A stretch of 64,000 nucleotides of DNA, from the NCBI GenBank assembly GCA_016861185.1, contig BOKW01000001.1, positions 620,001 to 684,000 of the forward strand, given 5' to 3'. The notes under the pieces are model-generated. The model did no database searches. It had not been told where the DNA came from and saw only the letters and a program-made list of their open reading frames with translations. The position numbers and the translations under genes are program-made. Shown here piece by piece: positions 1 to 10,622 of this stretch. The stretch is from Betaproteobacteria bacterium (GTDB taxonomy: Bacteria; Pseudomonadota; Gammaproteobacteria; Burkholderiales; Burkholderiaceae_F). Numbering within the stretch: position 1 is the stretch's first letter; each line of letters opens with the position of its first letter.

Positions 1-1
1 C

Positions 2-775
2 TGCGCGACGATTCCGCCCGACGCCGGCAGCAACCCGGTCGATCCGCTCGAGCGGATGAACCGCCACGTCTTCGAGTTCAACGATCGCGTCGACCGCGCG
101 GTGCTCAAGCCGATCGCGCAGGGCTACGTGGCCGTCGTCCCCGAACCGCTGCGCGGTTGCGTCAGCAACTTCTTCGCCAACCTCGGCGACGTGAGCAACG
201 CCGCGAACAACCTGCTGCAGGGCAAGCCGGTCGAGGCGGTGTCGGACATCTGCCGGATCGCGATCAACACGACGGTCGGCGTGCTCGGCTGCTTCGACGT
301 CGCCTCGAAGGCGGGGCTCGAGAAGCACAACGAAGACTTCGGACAGACGCTTGGCCGCTGGGGGCTGGGATCGGGCGCCTATCTGGTGCTGCCCCTGCTC
401 GGTCCGAGTTCGGTGCGCGACGCGGTCGGGCGCGTGCCCGACGCGTACGTCGATCCGGCGAATGCCGCCGGCGATGACGTGCGCGCGCGCAATACGCTGT
501 TCGTGCTCGGGACGATCGACCTGCGCGCGCGCCTGCTCGATGCCGGCCGCCTGCTCGACGCCGCCGCGCTCGACAAGTACCAGTTCACGCGCGACGCGTA
601 CCTGCAGCGGCGGCGCAACCTCGTCTACGACGGCAATCCGCCGCGCGAGAAGGAAGAAGACGACGACGCGCCGGTGAAGGCGCGCCCCGTCGAGCGTTCG
701 GCGCCGGTCGAGGGCGAAAAGGCCCGCGTCGAGCCGCCCAAGGACGATCAACCCGGGATCGCGCCGGCGCGTTAA
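2..775 (+). CDS. mlaA: MlaA (VacJ) outer-membrane lipoprotein, 5' end missing
   Basis: MlaA is the outer-membrane component of the Mla system, which removes mislocalised phospholipids from the outer leaflet and hands them to periplasmic MlaC. The reading frame is open from base 2 and starts with Cys-Ala-Thr, which could be the lipidated cysteine, so the signal peptide and start codon lie outside the window. Family hallmarks follow: DPLERMN, the FNDRVDRAVLKPIAQGY stretch, VPEPLRGCVSNFFANLGDV and NNLLQGKP. The acidic, proline-rich tail (KEEDDDAPVK onward) is low-complexity. mlaC follows within 70 bases, and mlaF, mlaE and mlaD are expected upstream of the window. Identification is firm; only the N-terminus is lacking. 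Confidence 0.93.
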   Translation, partial: CATIPPDAGSNPVDPLERMNRHVFEFNDRVDRAVLKPIAQGYVAVVPEPLRGCVSNFFANLGDVSNAANNLLQGKPVEAVSDICRIAINTTVGVLGCFDVASKAGLEKHNEDFGQTLGRWGLGSGAYLVLPLLGPSSVRDAVGRVPDAYVDPANAAGDDVRARNTLFVLGTIDLRARLLDAGRLLDAAALDKYQFTRDAYLQRRRNLVYDGNPPREKEEDDDAPVKARPVERSAPVEGEKARVEPPKDDQPGIAPAR

Positions 776-840
776 TGCGGGAACACCCTGCGACGGCCCG
801 GGTCCTAGAATCGTCGCTTCGAACGATCGGCTCATCCACG

Positions 841-1512
841 ATGCGAAACCTGCACAGACTCCGGAGTCTTTTCGTCGCCTTCGCCGCGGCGGCTGCACTG
901 GCGAGCGCCGCTTCCGCGCAAGGCACGACCGCGACGAGTGTCGCGCCGTCCGGCGCGCAGGCGCCCGACGCGTTGATCCGCACGCTGTCGAACGACGTGC
1001 TCGACACGATCAAGAAGGACAAATCGCTGCAGTCGGGCGACGTCGGTAAGCTCAACGCACTGATCGACGAGAAGATCCTGCCGTACGTGAACTTCGAGAA
1101 GATGACGCAGCTCGCGGTCGGCCGCGGCTGGCGGCAGGCCACGCCCGAACAGCGCCAGGCGCTGACGCGCGAGTTCCGCACGTTGCTCGTGCGGACGTAC
1201 AGCGGCGCGGTATCGGTCGTGCGCGATCACCAGGTCCAGATGCGTCCGTTCCGCGCCGGCCCGAACGACACCGACGTGATCGTCCGCACCGCCGTCGTGC
1301 CGTCGCGCGGCGAGCCGATCCAGCTCGACTACCGCCTCGAGAAGACCGACGCCGGCTGGAAGATCTACGACGTCAACATCCTCGGCGTCTGGCTGGTCGA
1401 GAACTACAAGAGCTCGTTCGCCGCCGAAATCAACGCCGGCGGCATCGACGGACTGATCAAGTCGCTGACCGAGCGCAACCGCCAGCTCGCCGCGGCCGAC
1501 AAGAAGGCGTGA
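841..1512 (+). CDS. mlaC: MlaC periplasmic phospholipid shuttle
   Basis: MlaC carries phospholipid across the periplasm between MlaA and the MlaFEDB complex in the inner membrane. The protein has 223 residues. I chose the ATG that begins MRNLHRLRSLF because it is followed at once by a typical Sec signal peptide ending near ASAQ; an upstream in-frame ATG at 775 would bury that signal behind 22 residues. Family features are the DEKILPYVNFEKMTQLAVGRGW segment, the QRQALTREFRTLLVRTYSGAV helix and the closing GWKIYDVNILGVWLVENY strand pair. The stop codon overlaps the start of mlaB (TGATG). Confidence 0.93.
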   Translation: MRNLHRLRSLFVAFAAAAALASAASAQGTTATSVAPSGAQAPDALIRTLSNDVLDTIKKDKSLQSGDVGKLNALIDEKILPYVNFEKMTQLAVGRGWRQATPEQRQALTREFRTLLVRTYSGAVSVVRDHQVQMRPFRAGPNDTDVIVRTAVVPSRGEPIQLDYRLEKTDAGWKIYDVNILGVWLVENYKSSFAAEINAGGIDGLIKSLTERNRQLAAADKKA

Positions 1513-1787
1513 TGAAGCTTGAAGTCGCGTCGATCAGCAACGAGAACGCCGCCGCATTGCTCGGCACCGGCGTCGACGCAATCCGCGCCGGCGACGCGGA
1601 CTTCGACCTGTCGGCCGTCCGGCAGGTCGACTCCTCTGCGGTGGCGCTGCTGCTTGCGTGGCAGCGCGAGGCGCAGGTGCGCGGCGCGCGAGTCACGCTT
1701 TCCGGGTTGCCGGCGGCGCTGAAGAGCCTAGCCACCCTGTACGGCGTCGACGAACTCATTCCCGCGTTCCGCCAAGGCTCCGAATAG
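1512..1787 (+). CDS. mlaB: MlaB STAS-domain protein
   Basis: This 91-residue protein is a single STAS domain. In the Mla system, MlaB binds the ATPase MlaF on the cytoplasmic side and is needed for transporter assembly and activity. The DLSAVRQVDSSAVALLLAWQ segment is the typical STAS beta-strand and helix with a conserved Asp-Ser-Ser. The ATG overlaps the mlaC stop by one base, indicating translational coupling; a GTG three bases earlier is also possible. It is the last gene of the Mla set here, and a hairpin with a T-rich tail follows. Confidence 0.88.
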   Translation: MKLEVASISNENAAALLGTGVDAIRAGDADFDLSAVRQVDSSAVALLLAWQREAQVRGARVTLSGLPAALKSLATLYGVDELIPAFRQGSE

Positions 1788-1816
1788 GGGGCCTGCACCG
1801 GTAAAATCCCGGCGCT

Positions 1817-1857
1817 GGCCGCCCCGGGCAATGCCCGGCGCGGCCGTCTTGTCTTTT
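1817..1857 (+). terminator. Hairpin with T-rich tail after mlaB
   Basis: A GC-rich hairpin (outer stem GGCCG/CGGCC, inner stem CCGGGC/GCCCGG) is followed by a T-rich run (TCTTGTCTTTTG) just before the ABC transporter gene. This resembles an intrinsic terminator or attenuator that separates the Mla genes from the ABC-2 exporter. A TAAAAT box lies at 1802-1807, upstream of the hairpin, so a transcript starting there would have to read through it. Confidence 0.55.
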
Positions 1858-1861
1858 GCCG

Positions 1862-2791
1862 ATGTCCGTTGCCGCCATCGAAGTCGTCGATCTCGTCAAG
1901 CGCTACGCGTCGCGCGCGGCAGCGGTGACTGCGCTCGGCGGCGTCAGCCTGCGCATCGAGCAAGGCGAGTTCTTCGGACTGCTCGGCCCGAACGGCGCGG
2001 GCAAGACGACGCTGATCTCGATCGTCGCGGGGCTGGCGCGCGCCACCAGCGGCCGCGCGACCGTGATGGGACACGACGTCGTCGCCGACTACCGCGCCGC
2101 GCGCTCGCAGCTCGGCGTCGTTCCGCAGGAGCTCGTGTTCGATCCGTTCTTCTCGGTGCGCGAGACGCTGCGGATCCAGTCGGGCTACTTCGGGATCCGC
2201 CACAACGACGCGTGGATCGACGAAGTGATGGCCGCGCTCGATCTGACGGGGAAGGCCGATGCGAACATGCGCGCGCTGTCCGGCGGCATGAAGCGGCGCG
2301 TGCTGGTCGCGCAGGCGCTCGTGCACCGGCCGCCGGTGATCATCCTCGACGAGCCGACCGCGGGCGTCGACGTGGAGCTGCGACAGACGCTGTGGGCCTT
2401 CATCCGGCGGCTCAACCGCGAAGGCCATACGATCGTGCTGACCACGCACTACCTCGAAGAAGCGCAGGCGCTGTGTGGGCGCATTGCGATGCTGAAGGCC
2501 GGCCGCCTGATCGCGCTCGACGAAACGCGCAACCTGCTGCGGCGGCTGTCGGGGCTGCGGCTCGCGCTGCGCCATCGCGGCGCGCTGCCGCTGGCGCTCG
2601 AGCCCGCGGTGATCGAGCGCGGCGAAGGCCGTGCGGTGCTGCGGCTCGCGCGCGTCGAGGACGTCGAGTCGACGCTGGCCGCGCTGCGCGAGCATGGCGT
2701 CGCGATCGAGGATCTGGAGGTCGGTCATGCCGATCTCGAGGACGTGTTCCTGCAGTTGATGGCCGACGACCGGCAGCGGATAGCGGCATGA
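1862..2791 (+). CDS. ABC-2 type exporter, ATP-binding subunit
   Basis: This is the ATPase subunit of an ABC-2 exporter of the YadG type (309 residues). Walker A (GPNGAGKT) is at about residues 42-49. The signature motif LSGGMKRRV and Walker B (VIILDEPTAGVD) follow, then a switch histidine in LTTHYLEEAQ. A C-terminal regulatory region of about 90 residues comes after that. I start at the ATG giving MSVAAIEVVDL; a TTG two codons earlier is less likely. The stop overlaps the permease start (ATGA), so the two are made together. The substrate is unknown. The pair sits between mla genes and ibaG-murA, a position usual in Burkholderiales, which suggests an envelope role but does not prove one. Confidence 0.9.
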   Translation: MSVAAIEVVDLVKRYASRAAAVTALGGVSLRIEQGEFFGLLGPNGAGKTTLISIVAGLARATSGRATVMGHDVVADYRAARSQLGVVPQELVFDPFFSVRETLRIQSGYFGIRHNDAWIDEVMAALDLTGKADANMRALSGGMKRRVLVAQALVHRPPVIILDEPTAGVDVELRQTLWAFIRRLNREGHTIVLTTHYLEEAQALCGRIAMLKAGRLIALDETRNLLRRLSGLRLALRHRGALPLALEPAVIERGEGRAVLRLARVEDVESTLAALREHGVAIEDLEVGHADLEDVFLQLMADDRQRIAA

Positions 2792-3651
2792 GCGATCCGC
2801 GAACGCTGAATATGCAGGCCGCCGGGTCACCGCCCCGGATCGAGTCCGGGGCAGGCTCCGCGCCGGGGCGACTGCCGAAGCCGCACGCGGCCTCGGGAGT
2901 CGGCTTCCGCACGCTGCTGCACAAGGAAGTGCTGCGCTTCTGGAAGGTCAGCTTCCAGACCGTGGCGGCGCCGGTGCTGACGGGCGTGCTTTACCTGCTC
3001 GTCTTCGGCCACGTGCTCGAAGCGCACGTCGAGGCGTTCCCCGGCGTCAGCTACACGGCCTTCCTGATCCCCGGCCTGGTGATGATGAGCGTGCTGCAGA
3101 ACGCGTTCGCCAACAGCTCGTCGTCGCTGATCCAGAGCAAGATCACCGGCAACCTCGTGTTCGTGCTGCTGCCGCCGCTGTCCAACGGCGAGTTCTTCGC
3201 CGCCTACGTGATCGCGTCGGTCGTGCGCGGGCTGGTCGTCGGGCTCGGCGTGTTCGCGGTGACGGTCTGGTTCGCGCCGCCCGCGCTGGCCGCGCCGCTG
3301 TGGATCGCCGTGTTCGCGCTGCTGGGTGCTGCGTTGCTCGGCGTGTTGGGACTGATCGCGGGCATCGTGTCGGACAAGTTCGACCAGCTCGCCGCGTTCC
3401 AGAACTTCATCATCATGCCGGCGACCTTCCTGTCCGGCGTGTTCTACTCGGTGCACGGCCTGCCGCCGTTCTGGCAGGCGGTGTCGCACTTCAATCCCTT
3501 CTTCTACATGGTCGACGGCTTCCGCTACGGCTTCTTTGCGCAGTCCGACGTGTCGCCGTGGGTGAGCCTGACCGTCGTGCTGGCGGCGCTCGTCCTGGCG
3601 TCGGCGATCGCATTGCGCATGCTCGTGCGCGGCTACAAGATCAGACACTGA
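2788..3651 (+). CDS. ABC-2 type exporter, permease subunit
   Basis: This is the membrane subunit (287 residues) paired with the preceding ATPase and resembles YadH. It has about six hydrophobic segments, beginning near FQTVAAPVLTGVLYLLVFG and ending with LTVVLAALVLASAIALRMLV, and the ABC-2 family stretch MPATFLSGVFYSVHGLPPFWQ. It starts on an ATGA overlap with the ATPase gene. The first ~40 residues (MSDPRTLNMQAAGSPPRIES onward) are unlike family N-termini and coincide with a GC-rich perfect palindrome at 2833-2851. A small repeat therefore seems to have been inserted in frame between the start codon and the conserved LLHKEVLRFWK. Confidence 0.9.
   Translation: MSDPRTLNMQAAGSPPRIESGAGSAPGRLPKPHAASGVGFRTLLHKEVLRFWKVSFQTVAAPVLTGVLYLLVFGHVLEAHVEAFPGVSYTAFLIPGLVMMSVLQNAFANSSSSLIQSKITGNLVFVLLPPLSNGEFFAAYVIASVVRGLVVGLGVFAVTVWFAPPALAAPLWIAVFALLGAALLGVLGLIAGIVSDKFDQLAAFQNFIIMPATFLSGVFYSVHGLPPFWQAVSHFNPFFYMVDGFRYGFFAQSDVSPWVSLTVVLAALVLASAIALRMLVRGYKIRH
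2833..2851. repeat. Perfect palindrome inside the permease N-terminal codons
   Basis: The seven-base arms CCCCGGA and TCCGGGG flank a five-base loop (TCGAG). Palindromes of this kind are common dispersed repeats in GC-rich proteobacteria. Here it lies in the coding sequence and is translated as part of the atypical N-terminus of the permease. Whether it is a mobile repeat is an inference from its form; no second copy was noticed in this window. Confidence 0.5.
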
Positions 3652-3653
3652 AC

Positions 3654-3890
3654 ATGCTTCCGACTCCCGAGGACATCCGCAACCATATCGCGCGGGCGCT
3701 GCCCTGCGACGTGCTCGAAGTGCGCGGCGACGGTCATCACTTCGAGGCGCTGATCGTCAGCCCTGCGTTCGAGGGCAAGACGCGCGTGCAGCGCCACCAG
3801 CTCGTCTACGCAGCGCTCGGCGGCCGCATGCGCGAGGAAATCCACGCGCTGTCGATGAAGACGCTCGCGCCCGGCGAATACAAGGGCTGA
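3654..3890 (+). CDS. ibaG: BolA-family protein IbaG
   Basis: This 78-residue BolA-fold protein works with monothiol glutaredoxins in iron-sulfur cluster handling. It starts with MLPTPEDIRNHIARALP. The family motif GDGHHFEALIVSPAFEGKTRVQRHQLVYAALG holds the conserved His-His and the RxxRHQ helix, and HALSMKTLAPGEY closes the domain. In E. coli ibaG (yrbA) lies directly between mlaB and murA, and the order is kept here apart from the inserted ABC pair, which supports IbaG rather than BolA itself. A monothiol glutaredoxin (GrxD), a possible partner, is encoded at 42.3-42.6 kb. Confidence 0.88.
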   Translation: MLPTPEDIRNHIARALPCDVLEVRGDGHHFEALIVSPAFEGKTRVQRHQLVYAALGGRMREEIHALSMKTLAPGEYKG

Positions 3891-5345
<1,455 letters not shown>

Positions 5346-5350
5346 TTGCG

Positions 5351-5430
5351 TTCACCGCAGAGACACGGAGAACACGGAGCAATGAATCCATTTGCGCTCT
5401 TCTCGGTGATCTCAGTGTCTCGGTGTTGAA
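5351..5430. repeat. Imperfect inverted repeat between murA and hisG
   Basis: The left arm (5351-5379, starting TTCACCGCAGAGACACGG) and right arm (5397-5430, ending CAGTGTCTCGGTGTTGAA) are imperfect reverse complements of each other and fill the murA-hisG gap. The sequence is lower in GC than its surroundings. Similar CACCGCAGAGAC-type palindromes are scattered in many bacterial genomes, so this is probably a dispersed hairpin element. It may influence expression of the downstream his operon, but nothing here shows that. Confidence 0.5.
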
Positions 5431-5451
5431 TTCCAGCGTATCGACGACACG

Positions 5452-6090
5452 ATGATCACGCTCGCACTGTCGAAAGGCCGCATCTTCGAGGAAACCGCGC
5501 CGCTGCTAGCGCGCGGGGGGATCACGCCGCTCGAGGATCCGGAGACCTCGCGCAAGCTGATCATCGGCACGTCGGACCCGAACCTGCGCATCGTCGTCGT
5601 GCGCGCCTCCGACGTGCCGACCTACGTGCAGTACGGTGCGGCCGAACTCGGCGTGGCGGGCAAGGACGTGCTGATGGAGCATGGCGGGCAGGGGCTGTAC
5701 GTGCCGGTCGACCTCGGCATCGCGCGCTGCCGGCTGTGCGTGGCCGCGCCCGCGGGGTTCGACTACGCGGCGGCCGTGAGGCGCGGCGCGCGGCTGCGTG
5801 TGGCCACGAAGTACGTGCAGACCGCGAGGGAACACTTCGCCGCGAAAGGGGTGCACGTCGACCTGATCAAGCTGTACGGCTCGATGGAACTGGCGCCGCT
5901 GGCGGGGCTGGCGGACGCGATCGTCGACCTCGTGTCGAGCGGCGGTACGCTGCGCGCGAACGACCTGGTCGAGGTCGAGGAGATCGCCTCGATTTCTTCA
6001 CGGCTGATCGTCAACGTCGCCGCGCTGAAGACGCGGCGCGACGAAGTCGAGCCGCTGATCGACAAACTGGAAGCAGTGACCCGGCAATGA
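5452..6090 (+). CDS. hisG: ATP phosphoribosyltransferase, short form (HisG)
   Basis: HisG catalyses the first step of histidine synthesis, joining ATP and PRPP. At 212 residues it is the short form, which lacks the C-terminal regulatory ACT-like domain and needs HisZ for activity and feedback control. Typical segments are [31 protein letters not shown] and the PRPP-binding [18 protein letters not shown]. hisZ is not in the window and must lie elsewhere. The stop codon overlaps the hisD start (ATGA). This is the first gene of the his cluster. Confidence 0.95.
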   Translation: MITLALSKGRIFEETAPLLARGGITPLEDPETSRKLIIGTSDPNLRIVVVRASDVPTYVQYGAAELGVAGKDVLMEHGGQGLYVPVDLGIARCRLCVAAPAGFDYAAAVRRGARLRVATKYVQTAREHFAAKGVHVDLIKLYGSMELAPLAGLADAIVDLVSSGGTLRANDLVEVEEIASISSRLIVNVAALKTRRDEVEPLIDKLEAVTRQ

Positions 6091-7385
6091 AAGTGAGGAT
6101 GCTCGACACGCGCGACCCGGGTTTCGATGCGGCGTTCGCGCAGCTCGTCGCGGTCGACACGGCGGGCGATCGCGAGATCGAGCGCGTGGCGGAGGCGATC
6201 GTCGACGACGTGAAAGCGCGCGGCGACGCCGCCGTGCTCGAGTACACGCGCCGCTTCGATCGCGTCGACGCGCCGTCGGTCGCTGCGCTCGAGATCGGCA
6301 TGGACGAGATGCGCGCCGCTCTCGAAGCGCTGTCGCTCGAAGACCGCGCCGCGCTCGAAGCCGCCGCGCGCCGCATCCAGGTCTTCCACGAGAAGCAGCG
6401 CGGCGAGAGCTGGAAGATCGTCGAGGAAGACGGCACGGCGCTGGGTCAGCGCGTGACGCCGCTCGACCGCGTGGGGCTGTACGTGCCAGGCGGCAAGGCG
6501 GCGTATCCGTCGTCGGTGCTGATGAACGCGATTCCCGCGCAGGTCGCGGGCGTGCGCGAGATCGTGATGGTCGTGCCCACGCCTGCCGGCGAGAAGAACC
6601 CGCTCGTGCTCGCCGCGGCGAGCCTTGCGGGCGTGACGCGCGCGTTCGCGATCGGCGGCGCGCAGGCGATCGGCGCGCTCGCCTACGGCACGGCGACCGT
6701 GCCTGCGGTCGACAAGATCGTTGGTCCCGGCAATGCGTACGTCGCCGCGGCCAAGCGGCGCGTGTTCGGCGTGGTCGGCATCGACATGATCGCGGGGCCC
6801 AGCGAGATCCTGGTCATCTGCGACGGCAAGACCGATCCGGACTGGATCGCGATGGATCTGTTCTCGCAGGCCGAGCACGACGAACTCGCGCAGGCGATCC
6901 TGCTGACGCCGGACGGGAAGTTCATCGAGGCGGTCGCCGCTTCGATCGCCAGGCTGCTGCCGACCCAGCCGCGGCGCGCGATCATCGAGACTTCGCTGGC
7001 GAATCGCGGCGCGCTGATCCGCACGCGCGATCTGGACGAAGCCTGCGCGATCGCTGATCGAATCGCACCCGAGCACCTCGAGATTTCCACCGAAGAGCCC
7101 GAGCGCTGGGCGGAGAGAATCCGCCACGCCGGCGCGATCTTCCTCGGCCGCTATTCGAGCGAATCGCTCGGCGACTACTGCGCCGGCCCGAACCACGTGC
7201 TGCCGACCGCGCGCACGGCGCGCTTCTCTTCGCCACTCGGCGTCTACGACTTCCAGAAACGCACGAGCCTGATCCACGTCTCGCGCGCCGGCGCGCAGAC
7301 GCTCGGCCGCATCGCCGAGCGCCTGGCCACGGGCGAGCAACTCCCCGCGCACGCGCAAAGCGCCGCCTACCGCCTCGAAAAATAA
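6087..7385 (+). CDS. hisD: Histidinol dehydrogenase HisD
   Basis: This zinc- and NAD-dependent enzyme oxidises histidinol to histidine in two steps, the last in the pathway (432 residues). It carries the zinc-site motif [11 protein letters not shown], the substrate loop IAPEHLEI and the conserved [12 protein letters not shown]. The start overlaps the hisG stop by four bases. The TAA stop overlaps the ATG assigned to hisC (TAATG), and a REP-like sequence begins exactly at that junction. Confidence 0.96.
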   Translation: MKVRMLDTRDPGFDAAFAQLVAVDTAGDREIERVAEAIVDDVKARGDAAVLEYTRRFDRVDAPSVAALEIGMDEMRAALEALSLEDRAALEAAARRIQVFHEKQRGESWKIVEEDGTALGQRVTPLDRVGLYVPGGKAAYPSSVLMNAIPAQVAGVREIVMVVPTPAGEKNPLVLAAASLAGVTRAFAIGGAQAIGALAYGTATVPAVDKIVGPGNAYVAAAKRRVFGVVGIDMIAGPSEILVICDGKTDPDWIAMDLFSQAEHDELAQAILLTPDGKFIEAVAASIARLLPTQPRRAIIETSLANRGALIRTRDLDEACAIADRIAPEHLEISTEEPERWAERIRHAGAIFLGRYSSESLGDYCAGPNHVLPTARTARFSSPLGVYDFQKRTSLIHVSRAGAQTLGRIAERLATGEQLPAHAQSAAYRLEK

Positions 7386-7405
7386 TGGGGTCAGACACCA
7401 ATTTC
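7384..7405 (+). repeat. REP-like half-element at the hisD-hisC junction
   Basis: The stretch TGGGGTCAGACACCAATTT (7386-7404) matches a sequence type I recognise from dispersed REP elements of beta- and gammaproteobacteria. It begins within the hisD stop codon and supplies the hisC start codon and first residues (MGSDTNF). No inverted partner copy is seen nearby, so it would be a half-element. Identification rests on recall of the motif and not on a search. Confidence 0.45.
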
Positions 7406-8485
7406 CGGGCGAAGCCCGATCTGTCGATCCTGCGCGACGACGTGCTCGCGGTCAGCGCCTATCACGTGCCGCCGGCCGAGGGGCTGATCAAGCTCGATGC
7501 GATGGAGAACCCGTACCGGCTGCCTGCGGCGCTCGCGCGCACGCTCGGCGAGCGGCTCGCACAGGTCGCGCTGAACCGCTATCCGCCGGCGAATCCCGCT
7601 GCGTTCAAGGCCAAGCTCGCGCGCGCGATCGATCTTCCGGCCGGCATGGCGCTGATGCTCGGCAACGGTTCGGACGAGCTGATCCACCTCGTGATCCAGG
7701 CCTGCGCGAAGCCGGGCGCGGTGGTTCTGTCGCCGTGGCCGAGCTTCGTGATGTACGAGATGAGCGCGAAGTTCGACGGCTGCCGCTTCGTCGGCGTGCC
7801 GCTGCGCGCGGATTTTTCGCTCGACGGCGATGCGCTGCTCGCCGCGATCGCGCGCGAGCGGCCCGCGGTGATCTTCATCGCCTGGCCGAACAACCCGACC
7901 GGCAATCTGTTCGATCGCAGCGCGGTGGAGGCGATCCTCGACGCCGCGCCGGGGCTCGTCGTGCTCGACGAGGCCTACCTGCCCTTCGCGCGCGACACCT
8001 GGCTGCCGCAGCTCGCTGACGGTGCCAAACCGCGGCCGAACCTGCTCGTGCTGCGCACGCTGTCGAAGCTCGGACTCGCGGGCATCCGGCTCGGGTATCT
8101 CGCCGGCGATTCGGCGTGGATCGGGCAATTCGACAAGCTGCGCCCGCCGTACAACGTCAACGTGCTGACGCTCGCCACCGCCGATCTGCTGCTCGACCAT
8201 CTCGACGTGCTCGATGCGCAGGCGGCCGAAGTGCGCGCGGAGCGCGCGCGGCTGCTCGCCGCGCTGCGCGCGTTGCCGGGCGTCACTGCATTCGACTCCG
8301 CCGCCAACTTCATCCTGTTCCGCGTCGCCGATCCCGACGGCGTGTTTGCAGGGCTGAAGGCGCGCGGCATACTGATCAAGAACGTCGCCCGCATGCATCC
8401 GCTGCTCGCCGGCTGTTTGCGGACGACGGTCGGGACGCCGCAGGAGAACGACGCGTTTCTCGACGCACTGAAGGCGAGCCTTTGA
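7385..8485 (+). CDS. hisC: Histidinol-phosphate aminotransferase HisC
   Basis: HisC is a PLP-dependent aminotransferase that converts imidazole acetol phosphate to histidinol phosphate (366 residues). Family markers are [11 protein letters not shown] near the start, [18 protein letters not shown], the DEAY motif and the PLP lysine in [15 protein letters not shown]. The assigned start overlaps the hisD stop by one base. The first seven codons come from a REP-like sequence, while the conserved protein begins at about [14 protein letters not shown], so the extension is probably neutral. Confidence 0.94.
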   Translation: MGSDTNFRAKPDLSILRDDVLAVSAYHVPPAEGLIKLDAMENPYRLPAALARTLGERLAQVALNRYPPANPAAFKAKLARAIDLPAGMALMLGNGSDELIHLVIQACAKPGAVVLSPWPSFVMYEMSAKFDGCRFVGVPLRADFSLDGDALLAAIARERPAVIFIAWPNNPTGNLFDRSAVEAILDAAPGLVVLDEAYLPFARDTWLPQLADGAKPRPNLLVLRTLSKLGLAGIRLGYLAGDSAWIGQFDKLRPPYNVNVLTLATADLLLDHLDVLDAQAAEVRAERARLLAALRALPGVTAFDSAANFILFRVADPDGVFAGLKARGILIKNVARMHPLLAGCLRTTVGTPQENDAFLDALKASL

Positions 8486-8491
8486 GCGACC

Positions 8492-9085
8492 ATGACCCCT
8501 CGCACCGCTGAGATCGTCCGCAACACTGCCGAAACGCAGATCCGCGTCGTCGTCGATCTGGACGGCGGCGGCATGTCGCAGCTCGCGACCGGGATCGGCT
8601 TCTTCGACCACATGCTCGACCAGATCGCGCGGCACGCCGCGTTCGACCTGACGATCGAAGCGAAGGGCGACCTGCACATCGACGCGCACCACACGGTCGA
8701 GGACGTCGGCATCACGCTCGGGCAGGCGGTGGCGCGCGCCGTCGGCGACAAGCGCGGCATCCGCCGCTACGGTCACGCGTACGTGCCGCTCGACGAGGCG
8801 CTGTCGCGCGTGGTCGTCGACTTCTCCGGCCGGCCGGGGCTCGAATGGCACGTGCCGTTCACGCGCGCGATGATCGGCGAGTTCGACGTCGACCTCGCGC
8901 ACGAGTTCTTCCAGGGCTTCGTCAACCACGCGCAGGTCACGCTGCACGTCGACAACCTGCGCGGCGCCAACGCGCACCACCAGTGCGAAACGGTGTTCAA
9001 GGCCTTCGCGCGCGCGCTGCGCATGGCGCTCGAACCCGACCCGCGCGCGGCGGGCACGGTGCCGAGCACCAAGGGCACGCTGTAG
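8492..9085 (+). CDS. hisB: Imidazoleglycerol-phosphate dehydratase HisB
   Basis: HisB dehydrates imidazoleglycerol phosphate to imidazole acetol phosphate. It is the monofunctional form (197 residues), without the phosphatase domain found in enterobacteria, so histidinol-phosphate phosphatase must be encoded elsewhere. The two metal-binding repeats are visible: [12 protein letters not shown] with DAHHTVED, and [14 protein letters not shown] with [10 protein letters not shown]. It lies six bases after hisC. Confidence 0.95.
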   Translation: MTPRTAEIVRNTAETQIRVVVDLDGGGMSQLATGIGFFDHMLDQIARHAAFDLTIEAKGDLHIDAHHTVEDVGITLGQAVARAVGDKRGIRRYGHAYVPLDEALSRVVVDFSGRPGLEWHVPFTRAMIGEFDVDLAHEFFQGFVNHAQVTLHVDNLRGANAHHQCETVFKAFARALRMALEPDPRAAGTVPSTKGTL

Positions 9086-9092
9086 CAGCGCG

Positions 9093-9740
9093 ATGATCGC
9101 CGTCGTCGATTACGGCATGGGGAACCTGCGCTCGGTCGCGAAGGCGCTCGAGCATGTCGCGCCGCGCGAGACGGTGCGCGTGACGTCGAGCGCGGCCGAG
9201 ATCGACGCGGCCGACCGCGTCGTGCTGCCCGGCCAGGGAGCGATGCCCGACTGCATGCAGTACTTGCGCGACGCGGGGCTCGAGGACTGCGTGCGCCGCG
9301 CCGCGGCCGGCAAACCGCTGTTCGCGGTGTGCATCGGCGAACAGATGCTGTTCGACTGGTCCGAAGAAACGCGCGCGCCCGGCACGCGCACGCCGGGGCT
9401 GGGACTGTTCCCGGGCGCGGTCGTGCGCTTTCGCGACGAGGACATGCGGCGGCCGGATGGTGCGCGGCTAAAGGTGCCGCATATGGGCTGGAACCGCGTG
9501 GCGCAGGCGCGTGCGCATCCGTTGTGGCGCGGCGTCGCCGACGGGAGCTGGTTCTATTTCGTGCACAGCTTCTACGTCGCGCCGGCCGATGCGCCGTTGA
9601 TCGTCGGCGAAGCGACCTACGGCCGCGCCTTTACCTGCGCGGTGGCGCGGGATAATATTTTCGCGACCCAGTTTCATCCCGAAAAAAGCGCCGCCGCCGG
9701 ACTCAAGCTCTACGAAAACTTCACGCGCTGGGCGCCGTGA
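9093..9740 (+). CDS. hisH: Imidazole glycerol phosphate synthase, glutaminase subunit HisH
   Basis: HisH is a class I glutamine amidotransferase that feeds ammonia to HisF (215 residues). The nucleophile Cys is at residue 80 in [10 protein letters not shown], and the His-Glu pair is in [24 protein letters not shown] opens the protein. It follows hisB by seven bases. Its partner hisF is not adjacent: hisA and an opposite-strand gene lie between them. Confidence 0.95.
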   Translation: MIAVVDYGMGNLRSVAKALEHVAPRETVRVTSSAAEIDAADRVVLPGQGAMPDCMQYLRDAGLEDCVRRAAAGKPLFAVCIGEQMLFDWSEETRAPGTRTPGLGLFPGAVVRFRDEDMRRPDGARLKVPHMGWNRVAQARAHPLWRGVADGSWFYFVHSFYVAPADAPLIVGEATYGRAFTCAVARDNIFATQFHPEKSAAAGLKLYENFTRWAP

Positions 9741-9845
9741 CTCATTAGCGCGCTCCCGCGGCCGTCCCGAGCCATCCCGCCGATTCTCCCGCCGCTTCCG
9801 GCTTCGCGACACGCCCACGCCAGAACCTGCCGCAGCGAGCACTCG

Positions 9846-10592
9846 ATGCTGCTGATCCCTGCGATTGACCTGAAGGACGGGCGCTGCGTGCGCCTGCGCC
9901 AGGGCAACATGAACGACGCGACCGTCTTTTCCGAGGATCCGGTCGCGATGGCGCGGCATTGGGTCCAGCTCGGTGCCCGCAGGCTGCACATCGTCGACCT
10001 GAACGGCGCGCGCTCGGGCAAACCGGTCAACGAACCGGTGATCAAGAAGATCGTCGCCGCGGTCGGTGAAGAGGTGCCGGTTCAACTCGGCGGCGGTCTG
10101 CGCGATCTGGACACGATCGAGCGCTACATCGACGACGGCGTGCGCTTCGTCGTGATCGGCACCGCGGCGGTGAAGAACCCCGGTTTCCTGCACGACGCCT
10201 GTTCGGCCTTCGGTGGGCACGTGATCGTCGCGCTCGACGCCAAGGGCGGCAAGGTCGCGACCGACGGCTGGAGCAAGCTCACCGGGCACGACGTCGTCGA
10301 CCTCGCGCAGAAGTTCGAGGACTACGGCGTCGACGCGATCCTGTACACCGACATCGGCCGCGACGGCATGCTGACCGGCGTGAACATCGAAGCGACCGTG
10401 GAACTGGCGCGCGCGGTCAAGATCCCCGTGATCGCCAGCGGCGGCGTGGCGAGCCTCGCCGACATCGACAGGCTGTGCGCGGTCGAGGACGAGGGCATCG
10501 AAGCCGCGATCCTCGGCCGCTCGCTGTACGAAGGCACGCTCGACTTCAAGGAGGCGCAGGCGCGGGCCGACGCGCTCGCCGCGCAGCGCTGA
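9846..10592 (+). CDS. hisA: Phosphoribosyl-formimino isomerase HisA
   Basis: HisA is a TIM-barrel isomerase of the histidine pathway (248 residues). It has the two half-barrel motifs: [16 protein letters not shown] at the N-terminus with catalytic Asp8, and [13 protein letters not shown] in the second half, plus [16 protein letters not shown] and [13 protein letters not shown] for phosphate binding. It is preceded by 105 bases without an evident gene after hisH. No typical ribosome-binding site is seen upstream of the ATG. Confidence 0.95.
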   Translation: MLLIPAIDLKDGRCVRLRQGNMNDATVFSEDPVAMARHWVQLGARRLHIVDLNGARSGKPVNEPVIKKIVAAVGEEVPVQLGGGLRDLDTIERYIDDGVRFVVIGTAAVKNPGFLHDACSAFGGHVIVALDAKGGKVATDGWSKLTGHDVVDLAQKFEDYGVDAILYTDIGRDGMLTGVNIEATVELARAVKIPVIASGGVASLADIDRLCAVEDEGIEAAILGRSLYEGTLDFKEAQARADALAAQR

Positions 10593-10622
10593 CCCGGCTC
10601 GGCCGCGGACGGGGAGCTTCGC

